From DTU063 sp001512695 (GTDB lineage Bacteria; Bacillota; Thermosediminibacteria; Thermosediminibacterales; Tepidanaerobacteraceae): a DNA stretch of 62,016 nt. Below are positions 1-8,648 of this stretch, one piece after another. Position 1 is the stretch's first letter, and each line of letters opens with the position of its first letter. Both the position numbers and the translations under genes were made by a program. The notes under the pieces are model-generated. The model saw only the letters and a list, made by a program, of their open reading frames with translations. It was not told where the DNA came from and did no database searches. Location of the stretch: assembly GCA_049658265.1 (NCBI GenBank), contig JBASOM010000067.1, forward strand, positions 1 to 62,016. Direction: 5' to 3'.

Positions 1-297
1 TTAGGCGACCATTTCACACAGCACGACAATGCCCTTTACCCTCACGATGCAGCTGGAGTACCATGGACAGCGGCGTACATTCAGGCAACGGGGGATCCCA
101 TAACCGACCTTTACGAAAATATGGCCGCGGAGCAAAAAGCCAGGACTACCTACGAACATCTCATAAGTTTAACCGATGACCCCGGTGTAATCGCTACACT
201 TTCATTTTTAAGGCAGCGAGAAGTAGTGCATTTTCAGCGTTTCGGTGAAACGCTGATGCTGGTCAGGGAATACATGAATAAGAAACACGTGTTTTGA
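1..297 (+). CDS. cotJC: Spore coat protein CotJC / manganese-catalase family, 3' part only
   Basis: An open frame enters from the left edge and ends with TGA at 295-297, giving the last 98 residues of a protein. The segment contains EQKARTTYEHLI and LRQREVVHFQRFGE, which match the ferritin-like metal-binding helices of the manganese catalase/CotJC family; the Glu and His residues in these motifs are the expected di-manganese ligands. In Bacillota this protein is usually a spore coat component, which is the main hint of sporulation in this window. The start lies outside. A non-coat Mn catalase is the alternative, but the compact C-terminus fits CotJC better. It converges with rnfB, and a hairpin at 441-480 separates the two. 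Confidence 0.8.
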   Translation, partial: LGDHFTQHDNALYPHDAAGVPWTAAYIQATGDPITDLYENMAAEQKARTTYEHLISLTDDPGVIATLSFLRQREVVHFQRFGETLMLVREYMNKKHVF

Positions 298-440
298 TAA
301 TCTCAAATGCTTTTAACAATCGGCGATTTTTTTATAGATGCTTCTGTATCCTAGAAAAGCTAGTTCGGATTGAAAATGAAGCATCAAGAAAGTAGATAAT
401 ATTACAACGTATAAGATAGATAAAGGAGGGCATCAATATA

Positions 441-480
441 AAAAACCTTCGGTGGAGTTAAAAACTCACCGAAGGTTTTT
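441..480 (-). terminator. Terminator hairpin between cotJC and rnfB, probably bidirectional
   Basis: A 14-base perfect inverted repeat (AAAAACCTTCGGTG at 441-454, complement at 467-480) forms a strong stem with a 12-base loop. Because the stem begins and ends with A5/T5 it has a T run on either strand. It lies 44 bases beyond the rnfB stop and about 145 bases beyond the cotJC fragment, so it can end transcripts from both sides. The rest of 298-523 shows no gene. Confidence 0.8.
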
Positions 481-523
481 ATGTTATCCTGAAACCTATC
501 TTCCTGATTAAGATTTATGAGAT

Positions 524-1561
524 TTAATTTGACGCAGCATGTGCTTTAGATAGAACGTTTTTTTGCGGGGCTTCCCGCACCATTTCGATAGCGTCTTTGC
601 GGCATTTTTCAACGCAAATGCTGCATCCGATGCACAAATCTTGATTGACCACATGCACTTTCTTAACCTCACCGGTGATAGCATTTACCGGACAATGTTT
701 TGCACATAAAGTACAGCCGATACATTTTTCTTCAACGATAACGGCCTTTTTGCGGGTGGGGAATGCGGAAGTAATTGTTTTGGTTGGGCATTTCTCTACA
801 CACAGCATGCAGTTACGGCATTTCTCGTGGTCTATTACAGCTACATTGTTTATAACATGAATAGCGTCAAAGGGGCATACCTTTTCACACATTTTGCAAG
901 CAATACATCCGATGCTGCACACGGCTCTTGTATCTTTTGCCTTCATTGTTGCCCTGCAGCGCACATGGACTTCATTTTTGCTAGAAGTCAAAGCTATGAC
1001 CATCTTTGGGCACTCTTTTACGCAAAGACCGCAGCCTGTGCATTTGTCTTCATCTATAATAGGAAGCCCATCTTCTCCCATAGTAATAGCATCAACGGGA
1101 CAAACCTTTACGCAGTCCCCAAAACCTATACATGCATATGAGCAAGCTTTTGGTCCGTCGTTTACCATAGATGCAGCTTTACATGTAGTTACACCGTGAT
1201 ACTCAGATTTATATTTAGCTTTAGATGTGCCGCCTTGACAAAGTACCCTTGCAATCAATCTGTTCTCGCTGCTTTCTACCCCGGAAACTCCCATGATTTC
1301 GGCAATCACTGCCGCAACTTTTGCACCTCCGACAGGGCATGCGTTAACGGGGGCTTTGCCTTCAACAATTGCCTTGGCTAATCCTGAACAGCCCGGATAT
1401 CCGCAGGCACCGCAGTTGGCTCCGGGCAGCGCTCCAATTACTGCTTCTTCCCTAGGGTCAGTTTCTACGGCTAGCTTTTTAAAGGCAATGGCAAGGCCTC
1501 CACCTAGTGCCAGGCCCAGGCCCCCCATGCTAAGTATGGAAGTTAATATACTGTTTGCCAT
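524..1561 (-). CDS. rnfB: Ion-translocating ferredoxin:NAD+ oxidoreductase subunit RnfB
   Basis: RnfB is the iron-sulfur subunit that accepts electrons from reduced ferredoxin and passes them into the membrane Rnf complex. The 345-residue product starts with one hydrophobic helix (about residues 5-27), followed by a four-cysteine Fe-S domain with CGACGYPGC (about 50-75). After that come six ferredoxin-type cysteine groups, for example CTGCGLCVKECP, CIGCTLCAKHCP and CIGCSICVEKC. This long cluster chain fits RnfB proteins of anaerobic Clostridia. The start is fixed by AGGAGGCGAAACAG just before ATG. It is the last gene of the rnfCDGEAB operon, 18 bases after rnfA, and is followed by a terminator hairpin. 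Confidence 0.95.
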   Translation of the reverse strand: MANSILTSILSMGGLGLALGGGLAIAFKKLAVETDPREEAVIGALPGANCGACGYPGCSGLAKAIVEGKAPVNACPVGGAKVAAVIAEIMGVSGVESSENRLIARVLCQGGTSKAKYKSEYHGVTTCKAASMVNDGPKACSYACIGFGDCVKVCPVDAITMGEDGLPIIDEDKCTGCGLCVKECPKMVIALTSSKNEVHVRCRATMKAKDTRAVCSIGCIACKMCEKVCPFDAIHVINNVAVIDHEKCRNCMLCVEKCPTKTITSAFPTRKKAVIVEEKCIGCTLCAKHCPVNAITGEVKKVHVVNQDLCIGCSICVEKCRKDAIEMVREAPQKNVLSKAHAASN

Positions 1562-1579
1562 CTGTTTCGCCTCCTGTAC

Positions 1580-2170
1580 TTATCCTAAAGGAACTAGTCC
1601 CGTAAATCCTAAAAATATCATGGAAAGTAGCCCCGCCGTAATAAATACTATAGCTGGCCCCTTTAAAGCCTCAGGTACATCGTGGAATTCCATTTCTTCT
1701 CGGATGCCCGACATCAATGCCAAAGCCAACGTAAATCCTAAACCTGCTCCCAAGCCCAGTGCGATGCTCTTGATAAGATTGTAATTATACATGGGTATCA
1801 AAAGGGCAGCTCCCATAACAATACAGTTAGTGGTAATCAAAGGAAGGAAGATTCCAAATGCATTGTATAGAGTCGGGCTTACTTTCAATATCACCATCTC
1901 CACCAGCTGAACCAGCGAAGCAATGACCAGGATAAATGACACTATCTGCAAAAATGCATCCAGGCCATAAGGTGCAAGCACGTAATTTTGTATGAAATAA
2001 GCTGCAACTGCTGTCATCGTCAAAACAAAGGTTGTGGCCATGCCCATACCTATAGCTGTTTCGGTTTTACTGGAAACACCTAGAAAGGGGCATTGTCCCA
2101 GAAACCTAGATAACACAAAGTTATTCACAAACACAGAACCAATTATTATAAAAAACAATTCTTTTGCCAA
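1580..2170 (-). CDS. rnfA: Rnf complex membrane subunit RnfA
   Basis: RnfA is an integral membrane subunit of the Rnf complex; together with RnfE it forms the membrane core that takes part in electron transfer and cation transport. The 196-residue product is almost entirely hydrophobic, with about six membrane helices, and carries the family segments VNNFVLSRFLGQCPFLGVS near the N-terminus and LITTNCIVMGAALL in the middle; the conserved cysteines in these segments are the proposed ligands of the intramembrane Fe-S cluster. Translation most likely starts at TTG, nine bases after AAGGGGTG. It follows rnfE by 16 bases and precedes rnfB by 18. Confidence 0.95.
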   Translation of the reverse strand: MAKELFFIIIGSVFVNNFVLSRFLGQCPFLGVSSKTETAIGMGMATTFVLTMTAVAAYFIQNYVLAPYGLDAFLQIVSFILVIASLVQLVEMVILKVSPTLYNAFGIFLPLITTNCIVMGAALLIPMYNYNLIKSIALGLGAGLGFTLALALMSGIREEMEFHDVPEALKGPAIVFITAGLLSMIFLGFTGLVPLG

Positions 2171-2186
2171 CTGTTGTCACACCCCT

Positions 2187-2798
2187 TCAATGGCTCTGAG
2201 TACGCTTTGCTATTTCTCTGTTTATGATATTAATTAACCCTACAAGAATTCCCATCACTATGAAAGCACCGGGGGGTAAAATTGCGCTAACCCATGGTGT
2301 AAAGCTTTCTCCCATCACCTGGTATCCAAATAGGGTGCCTTCTCCCATCAGCTCTCGTATCATGCTAATTAAGGTGATGGCCCATGTGTAGCCTAATCCC
2401 ATGCCCAAGGCGTCTGCTGTGGCCCTTGCCACACTGACCTTTGAGGCAAAGGCTTCTGCTCGGGCCAGCACAATACAGTTTACTACAATTAGTGGAATAA
2501 ATATCCCCATGACCTCATATAGTGCCGGGAAATATGCTTTCATAAAAAGGTCGACAACTGTAGTAAAAGTAGCAACTACTATAATGTAACAGGGTATTCT
2601 AACCGTTGAAGGAATTACATTTCGTAAAATTGAAACTAGTATGCTCGAACATGTCAATACAAAGGTCAAGGCCATGCCCATGGCTATGCCATTGCTTGCA
2701 GCAGTTGTGACAGCTAGTGCTGAACATATGCCTATGACCATTTTAAAAATTGGATTCTCATTCCATAAACCATTGACAAAATCCTTCATTAACTGCAT
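2187..2798 (-). CDS. rnfE: Rnf complex membrane subunit RnfE
   Basis: RnfE is the second of the two homologous membrane subunits (paralogue of RnfA) in the Rnf ferredoxin:NAD+ oxidoreductase. The 203-residue protein has about six membrane helices. It contains the family segments NPIFKMVIGICSALAVT near residue 16 and FIPLIVVNCIVLARAEAFA in the middle, whose cysteines match the conserved pair. A GGGAGG sequence lies 12 bases upstream of the ATG, at the very end of rnfG, which suggests coupled translation. It sits in standard Clostridial rnf order, between rnfG and rnfA. Confidence 0.95.
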   Translation of the reverse strand: MQLMKDFVNGLWNENPIFKMVIGICSALAVTTAASNGIAMGMALTFVLTCSSILVSILRNVIPSTVRIPCYIIVVATFTTVVDLFMKAYFPALYEVMGIFIPLIVVNCIVLARAEAFASKVSVARATADALGMGLGYTWAITLISMIRELMGEGTLFGYQVMGESFTPWVSAILPPGAFIVMGILVGLINIINREIAKRTQSH

Positions 2799-2800
2799 GA

Positions 2801-3343
2801 TTAAAAATCGCCTCCCACGGGATATATTTCAACCACTTTAGCAAGCGAAGTTTTTATAGCATCGGCTACAGCCGTGGAAGATATCGTCGCCCCAGAAATA
2901 GCCTCTACATCTTGTTTAGCTATGAATTCATCTTCTACGGATTTTCCTTTGAACTGGCCTTTAAAAGGCTCTTCCTGTATCTTTGCCCCAAGGCCGGGGG
3001 TTTCAGTCATGGACAGGATTTCTATTCCCAGCAAAGTGCCTTCTTTGGGATCGTAACCTACCATTATTTCAATTGGGCCGTTAAAACCCGAACCTGTCGT
3101 TTTAAATGCAATTCCCTTTTTATTTCCCTCATCATCTAATCCTATATAAAAAGTCATGTCGTCTTTTTGAACTTCTTCCATTAGGGTCGCCCCGGGTATT
3201 ACTACAAGCACAGATTGCTCCAATTTTTGCCTTGCCTGTTCTTGAATTTTAGGATTTGTCGCTTCATAAGATAAGGCAAGGACCGCTCCTGATGCCATAG
3301 ATATAATAACAAGCACTATAATCATTCTGGCATACTGGTTCAT
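2801..3343 (-). CDS. rnfG: Rnf complex FMN-binding subunit RnfG
   Basis: RnfG is a membrane-anchored flavoprotein that carries covalently bound FMN on the outer side of the Rnf complex. The 180-residue product has one N-terminal membrane helix (about 6-24) and an FMN-binding domain. The flavinylation motif SGATISST is visible at about residues 150-157, with Thr153 the expected FMN attachment site. ApbE-type transferases make this bond, and an apbE gene lies 12 kb away in this window. The ATG overlaps the end of rnfD by four bases, a typical coupling arrangement. Confidence 0.95.
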   Translation of the reverse strand: MNQYARMIIVLVIISMASGAVLALSYEATNPKIQEQARQKLEQSVLVVIPGATLMEEVQKDDMTFYIGLDDEGNKKGIAFKTTGSGFNGPIEIMVGYDPKEGTLLGIEILSMTETPGLGAKIQEEPFKGQFKGKSVEDEFIAKQDVEAISGATISSTAVADAIKTSLAKVVEIYPVGGDF

Positions 3344-4290
3344 CTGGCTTTCACCTCCCCATAGATTTTGGGCACAGTAAATCTATTTATCAATGGGGTA
3401 AAGGCATTCATAAGTAGTATTGAAAAAGATACACCTTCAGGGTAGCCTCCGTAAAATCTAATAATGACCGTGAAAAAGCCCGCACCAATTCCGAAAATTA
3501 CTTTGCCAAGCCTGCTAAGGGGTGTTGTCACCATATCCGTCGCCATGAAGAATGCTCCCAGCATTAGTCCTCCTGATAGCAGGTGGAAAATAGGATCTTG
3601 ACCTAGTACAACTGATAAGACTGCAACTGATCCCAGGTAGCTAGCAGGTATTCGCCAATCCACGTATCCCTTATATATGAGATATAAACCACCCAAAATA
3701 ATGAGAATTGCTGAAGTTTCCCCTAAGCAACCACCAACATTTCCAAGGAAAAGTTTCATATAGTCTGTAGTTACGCCCTCCATTTTCATCAGTGCAAGGG
3801 GGGTTGCACCGGTAGTGCCGTCAACGGCAGTCGCCGCGATGGTGCCGTCAATGGGGTTTATCCAGGTCGTCATAGGAGTGGTAAATGTTATCATCAGAAA
3901 AACTCTGCCTATTAGGGCAGGATTGAATGGATTTGCCCCAAGGCCCCCATAAATCTGCTTGCCAAGGCCTATGGCAACTACCGCCCCTACAACTGCCATC
4001 CAGTAGGGAAGGGTTGGGGGCAAATTGAGGGCAAGCAGCATACCCGTCACCAATGCACTGCCATCCCATATAGTGATGGGCTTGTTTCTCAGCTTTTGAA
4101 ATACAGCCTCCGTTAGCATTGCTGCAATACTGGCTACGATTACAAGGCCCAGGGCTCTAAATCCAAAAAAGTACACTCCTGCAAAGGTAGGCAATAATAG
4201 CGCTATTGCCACAGTAAACATGATCCTTGAAATACTTTCTCCTGAATGTATATGAGGGGATGATGAAGTTATCAAGCTGTAATCATCCAT
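3340..4290 (-). CDS. rnfD: Rnf complex membrane subunit RnfD
   Basis: RnfD is the large membrane subunit that carries a second covalent FMN and is homologous to NqrB of the Na+-pumping NADH:quinone oxidoreductase. The product has about nine to ten membrane helices. It shows SSSPHIHSG at the N-terminus, LNLPPTLPYWM, GGLGANPFNPALIGR, and the flavinylation segment TTGATPLALM, with Thr at about residue 163 the likely FMN site. ATG at 4290 is chosen because AGGAGG lies nine bases upstream; a TTG two codons earlier is too close. It overlaps rnfG by four bases. Confidence 0.94.
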   Translation of the reverse strand: MDDYSLITSSSPHIHSGESISRIMFTVAIALLLPTFAGVYFFGFRALGLVIVASIAAMLTEAVFQKLRNKPITIWDGSALVTGMLLALNLPPTLPYWMAVVGAVVAIGLGKQIYGGLGANPFNPALIGRVFLMITFTTPMTTWINPIDGTIAATAVDGTTGATPLALMKMEGVTTDYMKLFLGNVGGCLGETSAILIILGGLYLIYKGYVDWRIPASYLGSVAVLSVVLGQDPIFHLLSGGLMLGAFFMATDMVTTPLSRLGKVIFGIGAGFFTVIIRFYGGYPEGVSFSILLMNAFTPLINRFTVPKIYGEVKAR

Positions 4291-4328
4291 CCACAAGTAC
4301 CTCCTATCTATTCTAAATGACGGTGGCT

Positions 4329-5654
4329 TTATTTATTGTTTTTCTTTCTCATTGCTATAATATTACTCTTAGCGATTCTTATATGCTGGGTCAAGGGTAT
4401 ATGCGCAGGGCAAACGTAAGAGCAACAGCCGCATTCTATGCAATCCATCGCATGATAGTTTTCCGCTTCATCCCACATCTTTCTCTCGGCAAGTTTGGCG
4501 ATAGTGGTAGGCAATAAATTTATTGGACATGCGTCTACACACCTGGCGCATTTAATACATGGCATTGGTTCAAATAGCTTTACATCATCCCTCTCCAATA
4601 CCAATAAGCCTGTGGTTCCTTTTATCGCAGGCACATCTATCACGGATTGGGCCAGTCCCATCATAGGCCCACCCATCAATACCTTGCCGGGCCTGCCCTT
4701 AAAACCTCCGCATTGCTCAATAAGGTCTATTAAAGGAGTTCCTATCCTTATTAATAGGTTTTTCGGTTCCATAACTCCTGATCCAGTCACCGTTGTAATT
4801 CTTTCAATGAGTGGCATTCCTGTTTTTAGCACATTGGCAACGGCGGCACAGGTTCCGGCATTGTTCACAATGACACCCGCATCCATAGGGAGTCCGCCGG
4901 AGGGAACTTCCCGCCCCGTTACCGCTTTTATGAGCTGCTTTTCTCCGCCTTGCGGATACTTGGTAGCCAAGACTACAACTTCGATCCCAGCCTTTCCCTT
5001 TAACGCACTTTTCACTGCTTCCACAGCATCCAGCTTATTGTCTTCAATGCCGATAAAGGCCTGCTTGATGCCCGTAGCCTTCATAATGGCTTCAAGACCA
5101 AGTACCACATCTTCGGGCTGCTCTAATAAGAGCCTATGGTCGGCCGTGATATACGGCTCACATTCAGCGCCATTTACTATTATTGTATCTACATTCTTTT
5201 CCGGAGGAAAAGACAGTTTCACTTGAGTAGGAAAGCCTGCACCGCCCATACCTGTAATACCAGCTTCACGTATGAGGTTTTTTATCTCTTCCGGCGAAAG
5301 TTCGCTTAGGGGCTTGGGAGGTGTGATATCTTCATACACTTCGTCCCTTCCATCGGATTCGATAACTACTGACATCATTAGGCTTCCTCCGGGCCAAGGT
5401 CTAGGTTCTACAGCCGTTACTTTTCCGGAAATACTGGCATGTGCAGGAACCGAGACGAAGCCCTTTGCCTCTCCTATTTTTTGACCCTTTTTAACCGTAT
5501 CCCCAACTTTAACTATTGGTTCGCATGGAGCACCTATATGCATGCCCATTGGAATTATTACTTTTTTGGGAAGAGCAGCTTTTTCTACGGCTTTAGACAT
5601 GGTCAGTTCTTTGTTGTATGGAGGATGTATCCCCCCTTTGAAGGTTTTAAGCAT
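4329..5654 (-). CDS. rnfC: Rnf complex peripheral subunit RnfC
   Basis: RnfC is the peripheral subunit where NAD+ is reduced; it binds FMN and two [4Fe-4S] clusters. The 441-residue protein starts with the typical TFKGGIHPPYNKELT. It contains the NuoF-like nucleotide/FMN region with GMGGAGFPTQVK (about 136-147) and GAECEPYITADH, then an SLBB-like part, and near the C-terminus two ferredoxin motifs, CIKCARCVDACP and CIECGCCSYVCP. AAAAAGGAGAGGTGAAACA precedes the ATG. It is the first gene of rnfCDGEAB, with a good promoter about 100 bases upstream. Confidence 0.95.
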   Translation of the reverse strand: MLKTFKGGIHPPYNKELTMSKAVEKAALPKKVIIPMGMHIGAPCEPIVKVGDTVKKGQKIGEAKGFVSVPAHASISGKVTAVEPRPWPGGSLMMSVVIESDGRDEVYEDITPPKPLSELSPEEIKNLIREAGITGMGGAGFPTQVKLSFPPEKNVDTIIVNGAECEPYITADHRLLLEQPEDVVLGLEAIMKATGIKQAFIGIEDNKLDAVEAVKSALKGKAGIEVVVLATKYPQGGEKQLIKAVTGREVPSGGLPMDAGVIVNNAGTCAAVANVLKTGMPLIERITTVTGSGVMEPKNLLIRIGTPLIDLIEQCGGFKGRPGKVLMGGPMMGLAQSVIDVPAIKGTTGLLVLERDDVKLFEPMPCIKCARCVDACPINLLPTTIAKLAERKMWDEAENYHAMDCIECGCCSYVCPAHIPLTQHIRIAKSNIIAMRKKNNK

Positions 5655-5744
5655 TGTTTCACCTCTCCTTTTTAGCTAACCTAGGAATAGTTCGACATAA
5701 AATGTAAAAAACCTCTATTTTTATACACTTCTACCTTAATCAAA

Positions 5745-5761
5745 TTGTATACACTATACAA
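5745..5761. promoter_or_regulatory. Inverted repeat over the rnf -10 box, possible operator
   Basis: TTGTATA-CAC-TATACAA is a perfect 7-base inverted repeat with a 3-base centre, placed directly on the -10 box of the rnf promoter. A similar repeat with the same GTG/CAC centre overlaps a -10 box in front of the NADH dehydrogenase gene (17249-17267). The ends TTGT/ACAA resemble Rex sites, but the arm spacing is one base shorter than the usual 18-base Rex operator, so the regulator is not assigned. Confidence 0.45.
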
Positions 5762-5781
5762 ACATTTTTTTCATTATACAA
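5753..5781 (-). promoter_or_regulatory. Promoter of the rnf operon
   Basis: Reading the minus strand, TTGTAT (5781-5776), a 17-base spacer and TATAGT (5758-5753) match a housekeeping sigma-A promoter. It lies about 100 bases upstream of the rnfC start. A perfect inverted repeat at 5745-5761 covers the -10 box, so a repressor bound there would block it. Confidence 0.65.
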
Positions 5782-5869
5782 TAAAAACTCATTTCCTTCT
5801 ACTATAGTTTTATGATGGAATACTGCGAAAAAGCCCGGAGGTAGTCTTTGTCTAACTTATGTAATCTCA

Positions 5870-6703
5870 TTATTTATTTGTCACTTTTTGTGTATATCTG
5901 TAGACGTACCAATAGGATAGACCTATTACTAAGGCTCCACCTATGAGGTTGCCCAGTGTTACGGAAGCAAGATTTCCAAAAAGTCCTCCGATATTAAGTC
6001 TAGCTAAGGCTTCGGCTTGAATTTGGCCGGCTGCGACATAAGAGGGATTTGATTTGGCAAAAATACCCGCAGGTATGAAATACATGTTTGCTATGCAGTG
6101 TTCAAAACCCGACATTACAAAAAGCATAATGGGAAACCAGCAGGCAAAAATTTTGCCTACTATGTCTTTGGCTGCCGTTGCCATCCAAACTGCCAAGACA
6201 ACCATGATATTGCAGAGTATCCCTCTTATTAAACCCTGATTAAAAGTCAGAGAAACCTTGTTTATTGCAGCTTTAATGACAGTGGCCCCCAGCAGCCCAC
6301 CGCTGGTGTCCAAAAGGCCGCTGCCATATATTAAAAAGGCGAACAAAACTGAACCGACAAAATTTGAAAAATATACTATTATCCAATTTCTTATGAGTTC
6401 AGCAAAGCTAATCTTTTTTTCCATAAAACCGATTATCATGAGGTTGTTGCCCGTAAATAGTTCCGCCCCTGCAATCACCACTAACATAAGCCCAACTGGA
6501 AAAACCGCCCCGCTGGCGAATTTTGCCAGGCCGACATTTTCCACGGAATGGGAAATCATCTGTGACGCGAAACCTGCAAAAGCTATAAAAAGACCTGCCA
6601 GCATGCCTAATATTATTAAATTGCTTGCTGAATTTTTTGCTTTGTTGACAGATATTTCATCATAGGCCTTAGCTATTTCCCTTGGTGTGAGAAAGTTGTT
6701 CAT
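5870..6703 (-). CDS. Formate/nitrite transporter family channel (FocA-like)
   Basis: A member of the FNT family of pentameric membrane channels for formate, nitrite or similar small anions. The 277-residue product has about six membrane helices. It shows the family signature VIAGAELFTGN (about 84-94) and the pore segment FEHCIANMYFIPAG, whose histidine is the conserved pore residue. ATG at 6703 is preferred because AAAGGTGG lies just upstream; a GTG ten codons earlier has no such site. It lies upstream of rnf on the same strand and downstream of the hydrogenase operon, which points to formate rather than nitrite, but substrate cannot be read from sequence alone. Confidence 0.85.
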   Translation of the reverse strand: MNNFLTPREIAKAYDEISVNKAKNSASNLIILGMLAGLFIAFAGFASQMISHSVENVGLAKFASGAVFPVGLMLVVIAGAELFTGNNLMIIGFMEKKISFAELIRNWIIVYFSNFVGSVLFAFLIYGSGLLDTSGGLLGATVIKAAINKVSLTFNQGLIRGILCNIMVVLAVWMATAAKDIVGKIFACWFPIMLFVMSGFEHCIANMYFIPAGIFAKSNPSYVAAGQIQAEALARLNIGGLFGNLASVTLGNLIGGALVIGLSYWYVYRYTQKVTNK

Positions 6704-6821
6704 ACAAATTCCACCTTTCGTTATTTTTTTCACAATCTATATCAAAAAAATAAGATGTTGAGCAAATTATATCTCAAAATCTCCTTTTACTCAATACATA
6801 AATGCTATGTTTTTTATTAGT

Positions 6822-6864
6822 TAAAAAACTGCAGCAGTAGCAGTAACAATGCCGCTACTGCTGC
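6822..6864 (-). terminator. Terminator of the hydrogenase operon
   Basis: An 11-base perfect stem (GCAGCAGTAGC at 6831-6841, complement at 6854-6864) with a 12-base loop is followed on the minus strand by AGTTTTTTAA. It lies 20 bases beyond the hydA stop codon. Confidence 0.85.
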
Positions 6865-6883
6865 AAATTAATCCTACACATGC

Positions 6884-8623
6884 TTAAAATAGGTCACGCT
6901 TGGTGTAGTGGGTGTGCAGGAGTTTGTGGGATTTTTCTCCAAGGGGCTCGCCCAGATATTCTTTATATAGGGTCTGTACTGCCGGATTCTCATGAGATTT
7001 CCTCAATTTCATGTTCCTGTCTACCTCATAAATCGCATTTGCCCTTTCCTCTCTGTAGTCAACTTCCCAGCGCTCCTCTGCACTCAGTATGGGCTGACCG
7101 CCACCGCCCACACAGCCACCGGGGCAGCACATTATTTCGATGAAGTGATAGTCTGCTTCACCACTCTTTACTTTGTCAAGGATTTTGCGTGCATTAGCCA
7201 AACCATGGGCAACTGCTACGTTTACCTTCGTGCCATCTATATCTATAGTTGCCTCTTTTACCCCGTCGACACCGCGCACTTCTGTAAAATCTATGTTATC
7301 CAATTCCTTCTTTGTCACGATCTCGTAAACGGTTCTAAGGGCTGCTTCCATGACCCCGCCGGTTGCACCGAAAATCGCGCCAGCGCCGGTAGATATGCCC
7401 AAAGGTTCATCGAATTCTTCATCGGGCAGCTTCCTCAAATCTATTCCCGCTTCCTTCAGCATCCTGGAAAGTTCCCTGGTGGTGAGGACTACATCCACAT
7501 CCTGGTATCCGCTGGAGAACATCTCAGGCCGCTGGCACTCGTATTTCTTGGCAGTGCATGGCATTATTGAAACTGAGAATATCTTTGCAGGGTCTATTCC
7601 CGTTTTTTCTGCATAGTAGGTCTTTACAAGAGCTCCGAACATCTGCTGGGGAGATTTGCAGGTTGACAGATTGTCAAGGAGCTCCGGATAGTAATGTTCG
7701 CAGAACTTAATCCAGCCTGGGCTGCATGATGTTATAAGGGGTAGTTTGCCGCCATTTTGAAGCCTATCGAGGAACTCAGACCCTTCTTCCATTATGGTAA
7801 GGTCAGCTGAAAAATCAGTGTCAAAAACCTTGTCAAAGCCCAATCTTCTTAAGGCAGCAGGCAGTTTCTTTGTGACAATTCCTCCAAGTTCTCCACCGAA
7901 TTCTTCTCCTAAGGATACCCTAATTGCTGGAGCAGTTTGCACGATTACATGCAGGTCAGGGTCTGCCAAAGCTTGCCACACTTTATGGGTGTCATCTTTT
8001 TCCTTTAAAGCACCTACGGGACATGCCAATATACATTGACCACAGTTGACGCATGGCACTTCGTTTAAGCTCATGTCAAACACCGGTGCGATGACTGTTT
8101 CGAAGCCACGATAGTTAGGGGAAATAACGCCTACTGACTGGACATTGTGGCATGTGCTTACACAGCGCCGGCACAGGATGCACTTGGATGTGTCCCGAAC
8201 TATTGAAGGCGAAAAATCATCGTACTGTGCCTTGCTCTTTACTCCGGGATACCTAATTGATTGTATTCCGAGCTCTTCAGCTAAGGTTTGAAGCTCACAA
8301 TTGAGATTTCGTATGCAGGTTGGGCATTCTAAGTTGTGATCGGAAAGCAATAGTTCCAATGTTACTTTTCTTGATTCCCTGACTGCCGGAGAATTGGTTA
8401 TGACCTCCATCCCTTCTGAAACCGGTAAAACACAGGATGTTTGAAGGGACCTAGCACCTTTAACCTCTACTACACACATCCTGCAAGCTCCGATTTCGTT
8501 TACGCCCTTTAAGAAGCAGAGTGTGGGGATTTTTATTCCTGCTTTTCTGGCAGCCTCAAGGACTGTAGAGTTTTTAGGAGCTTCTACTTTTATACCATCT
8601 ATAGTTAATGTCACCATTTCCAT
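6884..8623 (-). CDS. hydA: Electron-bifurcating [FeFe]-hydrogenase catalytic subunit HydA (HndD-like)
   Basis: Catalytic subunit that makes or oxidises H2 at the H-cluster. The 579-residue protein has, in order: an N-terminal [2Fe-2S] domain (GACRMCVVEVKG), a His-Cys3 [4Fe-4S] site (HNLECPTCIRNLNC), two ferredoxin motifs (CILCRRCVSTC, CVNCGQCILACP), the H-cluster domain, and the small-subunit tail. The three H-cluster motifs are TSCSPGW (about 310), IMPCTAKKYE (about 365) and EIMCCPGGCVGGGGQP (about 508). TSCSPGW differs from the textbook TSCCPGW; I recall this form in other NAD-linked multimeric hydrogenases. It is the last gene of a ten-gene operon starting at rex, with hydB 25 bases upstream. 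Confidence 0.95.
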   Translation of the reverse strand: MEMVTLTIDGIKVEAPKNSTVLEAARKAGIKIPTLCFLKGVNEIGACRMCVVEVKGARSLQTSCVLPVSEGMEVITNSPAVRESRKVTLELLLSDHNLECPTCIRNLNCELQTLAEELGIQSIRYPGVKSKAQYDDFSPSIVRDTSKCILCRRCVSTCHNVQSVGVISPNYRGFETVIAPVFDMSLNEVPCVNCGQCILACPVGALKEKDDTHKVWQALADPDLHVIVQTAPAIRVSLGEEFGGELGGIVTKKLPAALRRLGFDKVFDTDFSADLTIMEEGSEFLDRLQNGGKLPLITSCSPGWIKFCEHYYPELLDNLSTCKSPQQMFGALVKTYYAEKTGIDPAKIFSVSIMPCTAKKYECQRPEMFSSGYQDVDVVLTTRELSRMLKEAGIDLRKLPDEEFDEPLGISTGAGAIFGATGGVMEAALRTVYEIVTKKELDNIDFTEVRGVDGVKEATIDIDGTKVNVAVAHGLANARKILDKVKSGEADYHFIEIMCCPGGCVGGGGQPILSAEERWEVDYREERANAIYEVDRNMKLRKSHENPAVQTLYKEYLGEPLGEKSHKLLHTHYTKRDLF

Positions 8624-8648
8624 GGTTTTCCTCTCCCTTCTCTAAAAG

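Noticed and set aside
422..430. AAAGGAGGG resembling a ribosome site
   Set aside because: No start codon or reading frame follows; the terminator stem begins ten bases later.
524..1561. Six ferredoxin-type motifs in RnfB as an unusual expansion
   Set aside because: Long cluster chains are usual for RnfB of acetogenic and other Clostridia.
4495..5226. Plus-strand open frame inside rnfC
   Set aside because: Antisense shadow of rnfC with low-complexity Ser/Pro-rich translation.
6884..8623. TSCSPGW in HydA as a possible loss of an H-cluster ligand
   Set aside because: I recall this variant in other NAD-linked multimeric [FeFe]-hydrogenases, and all other motifs and subunits are intact, so it is noted but not reported as a defect.
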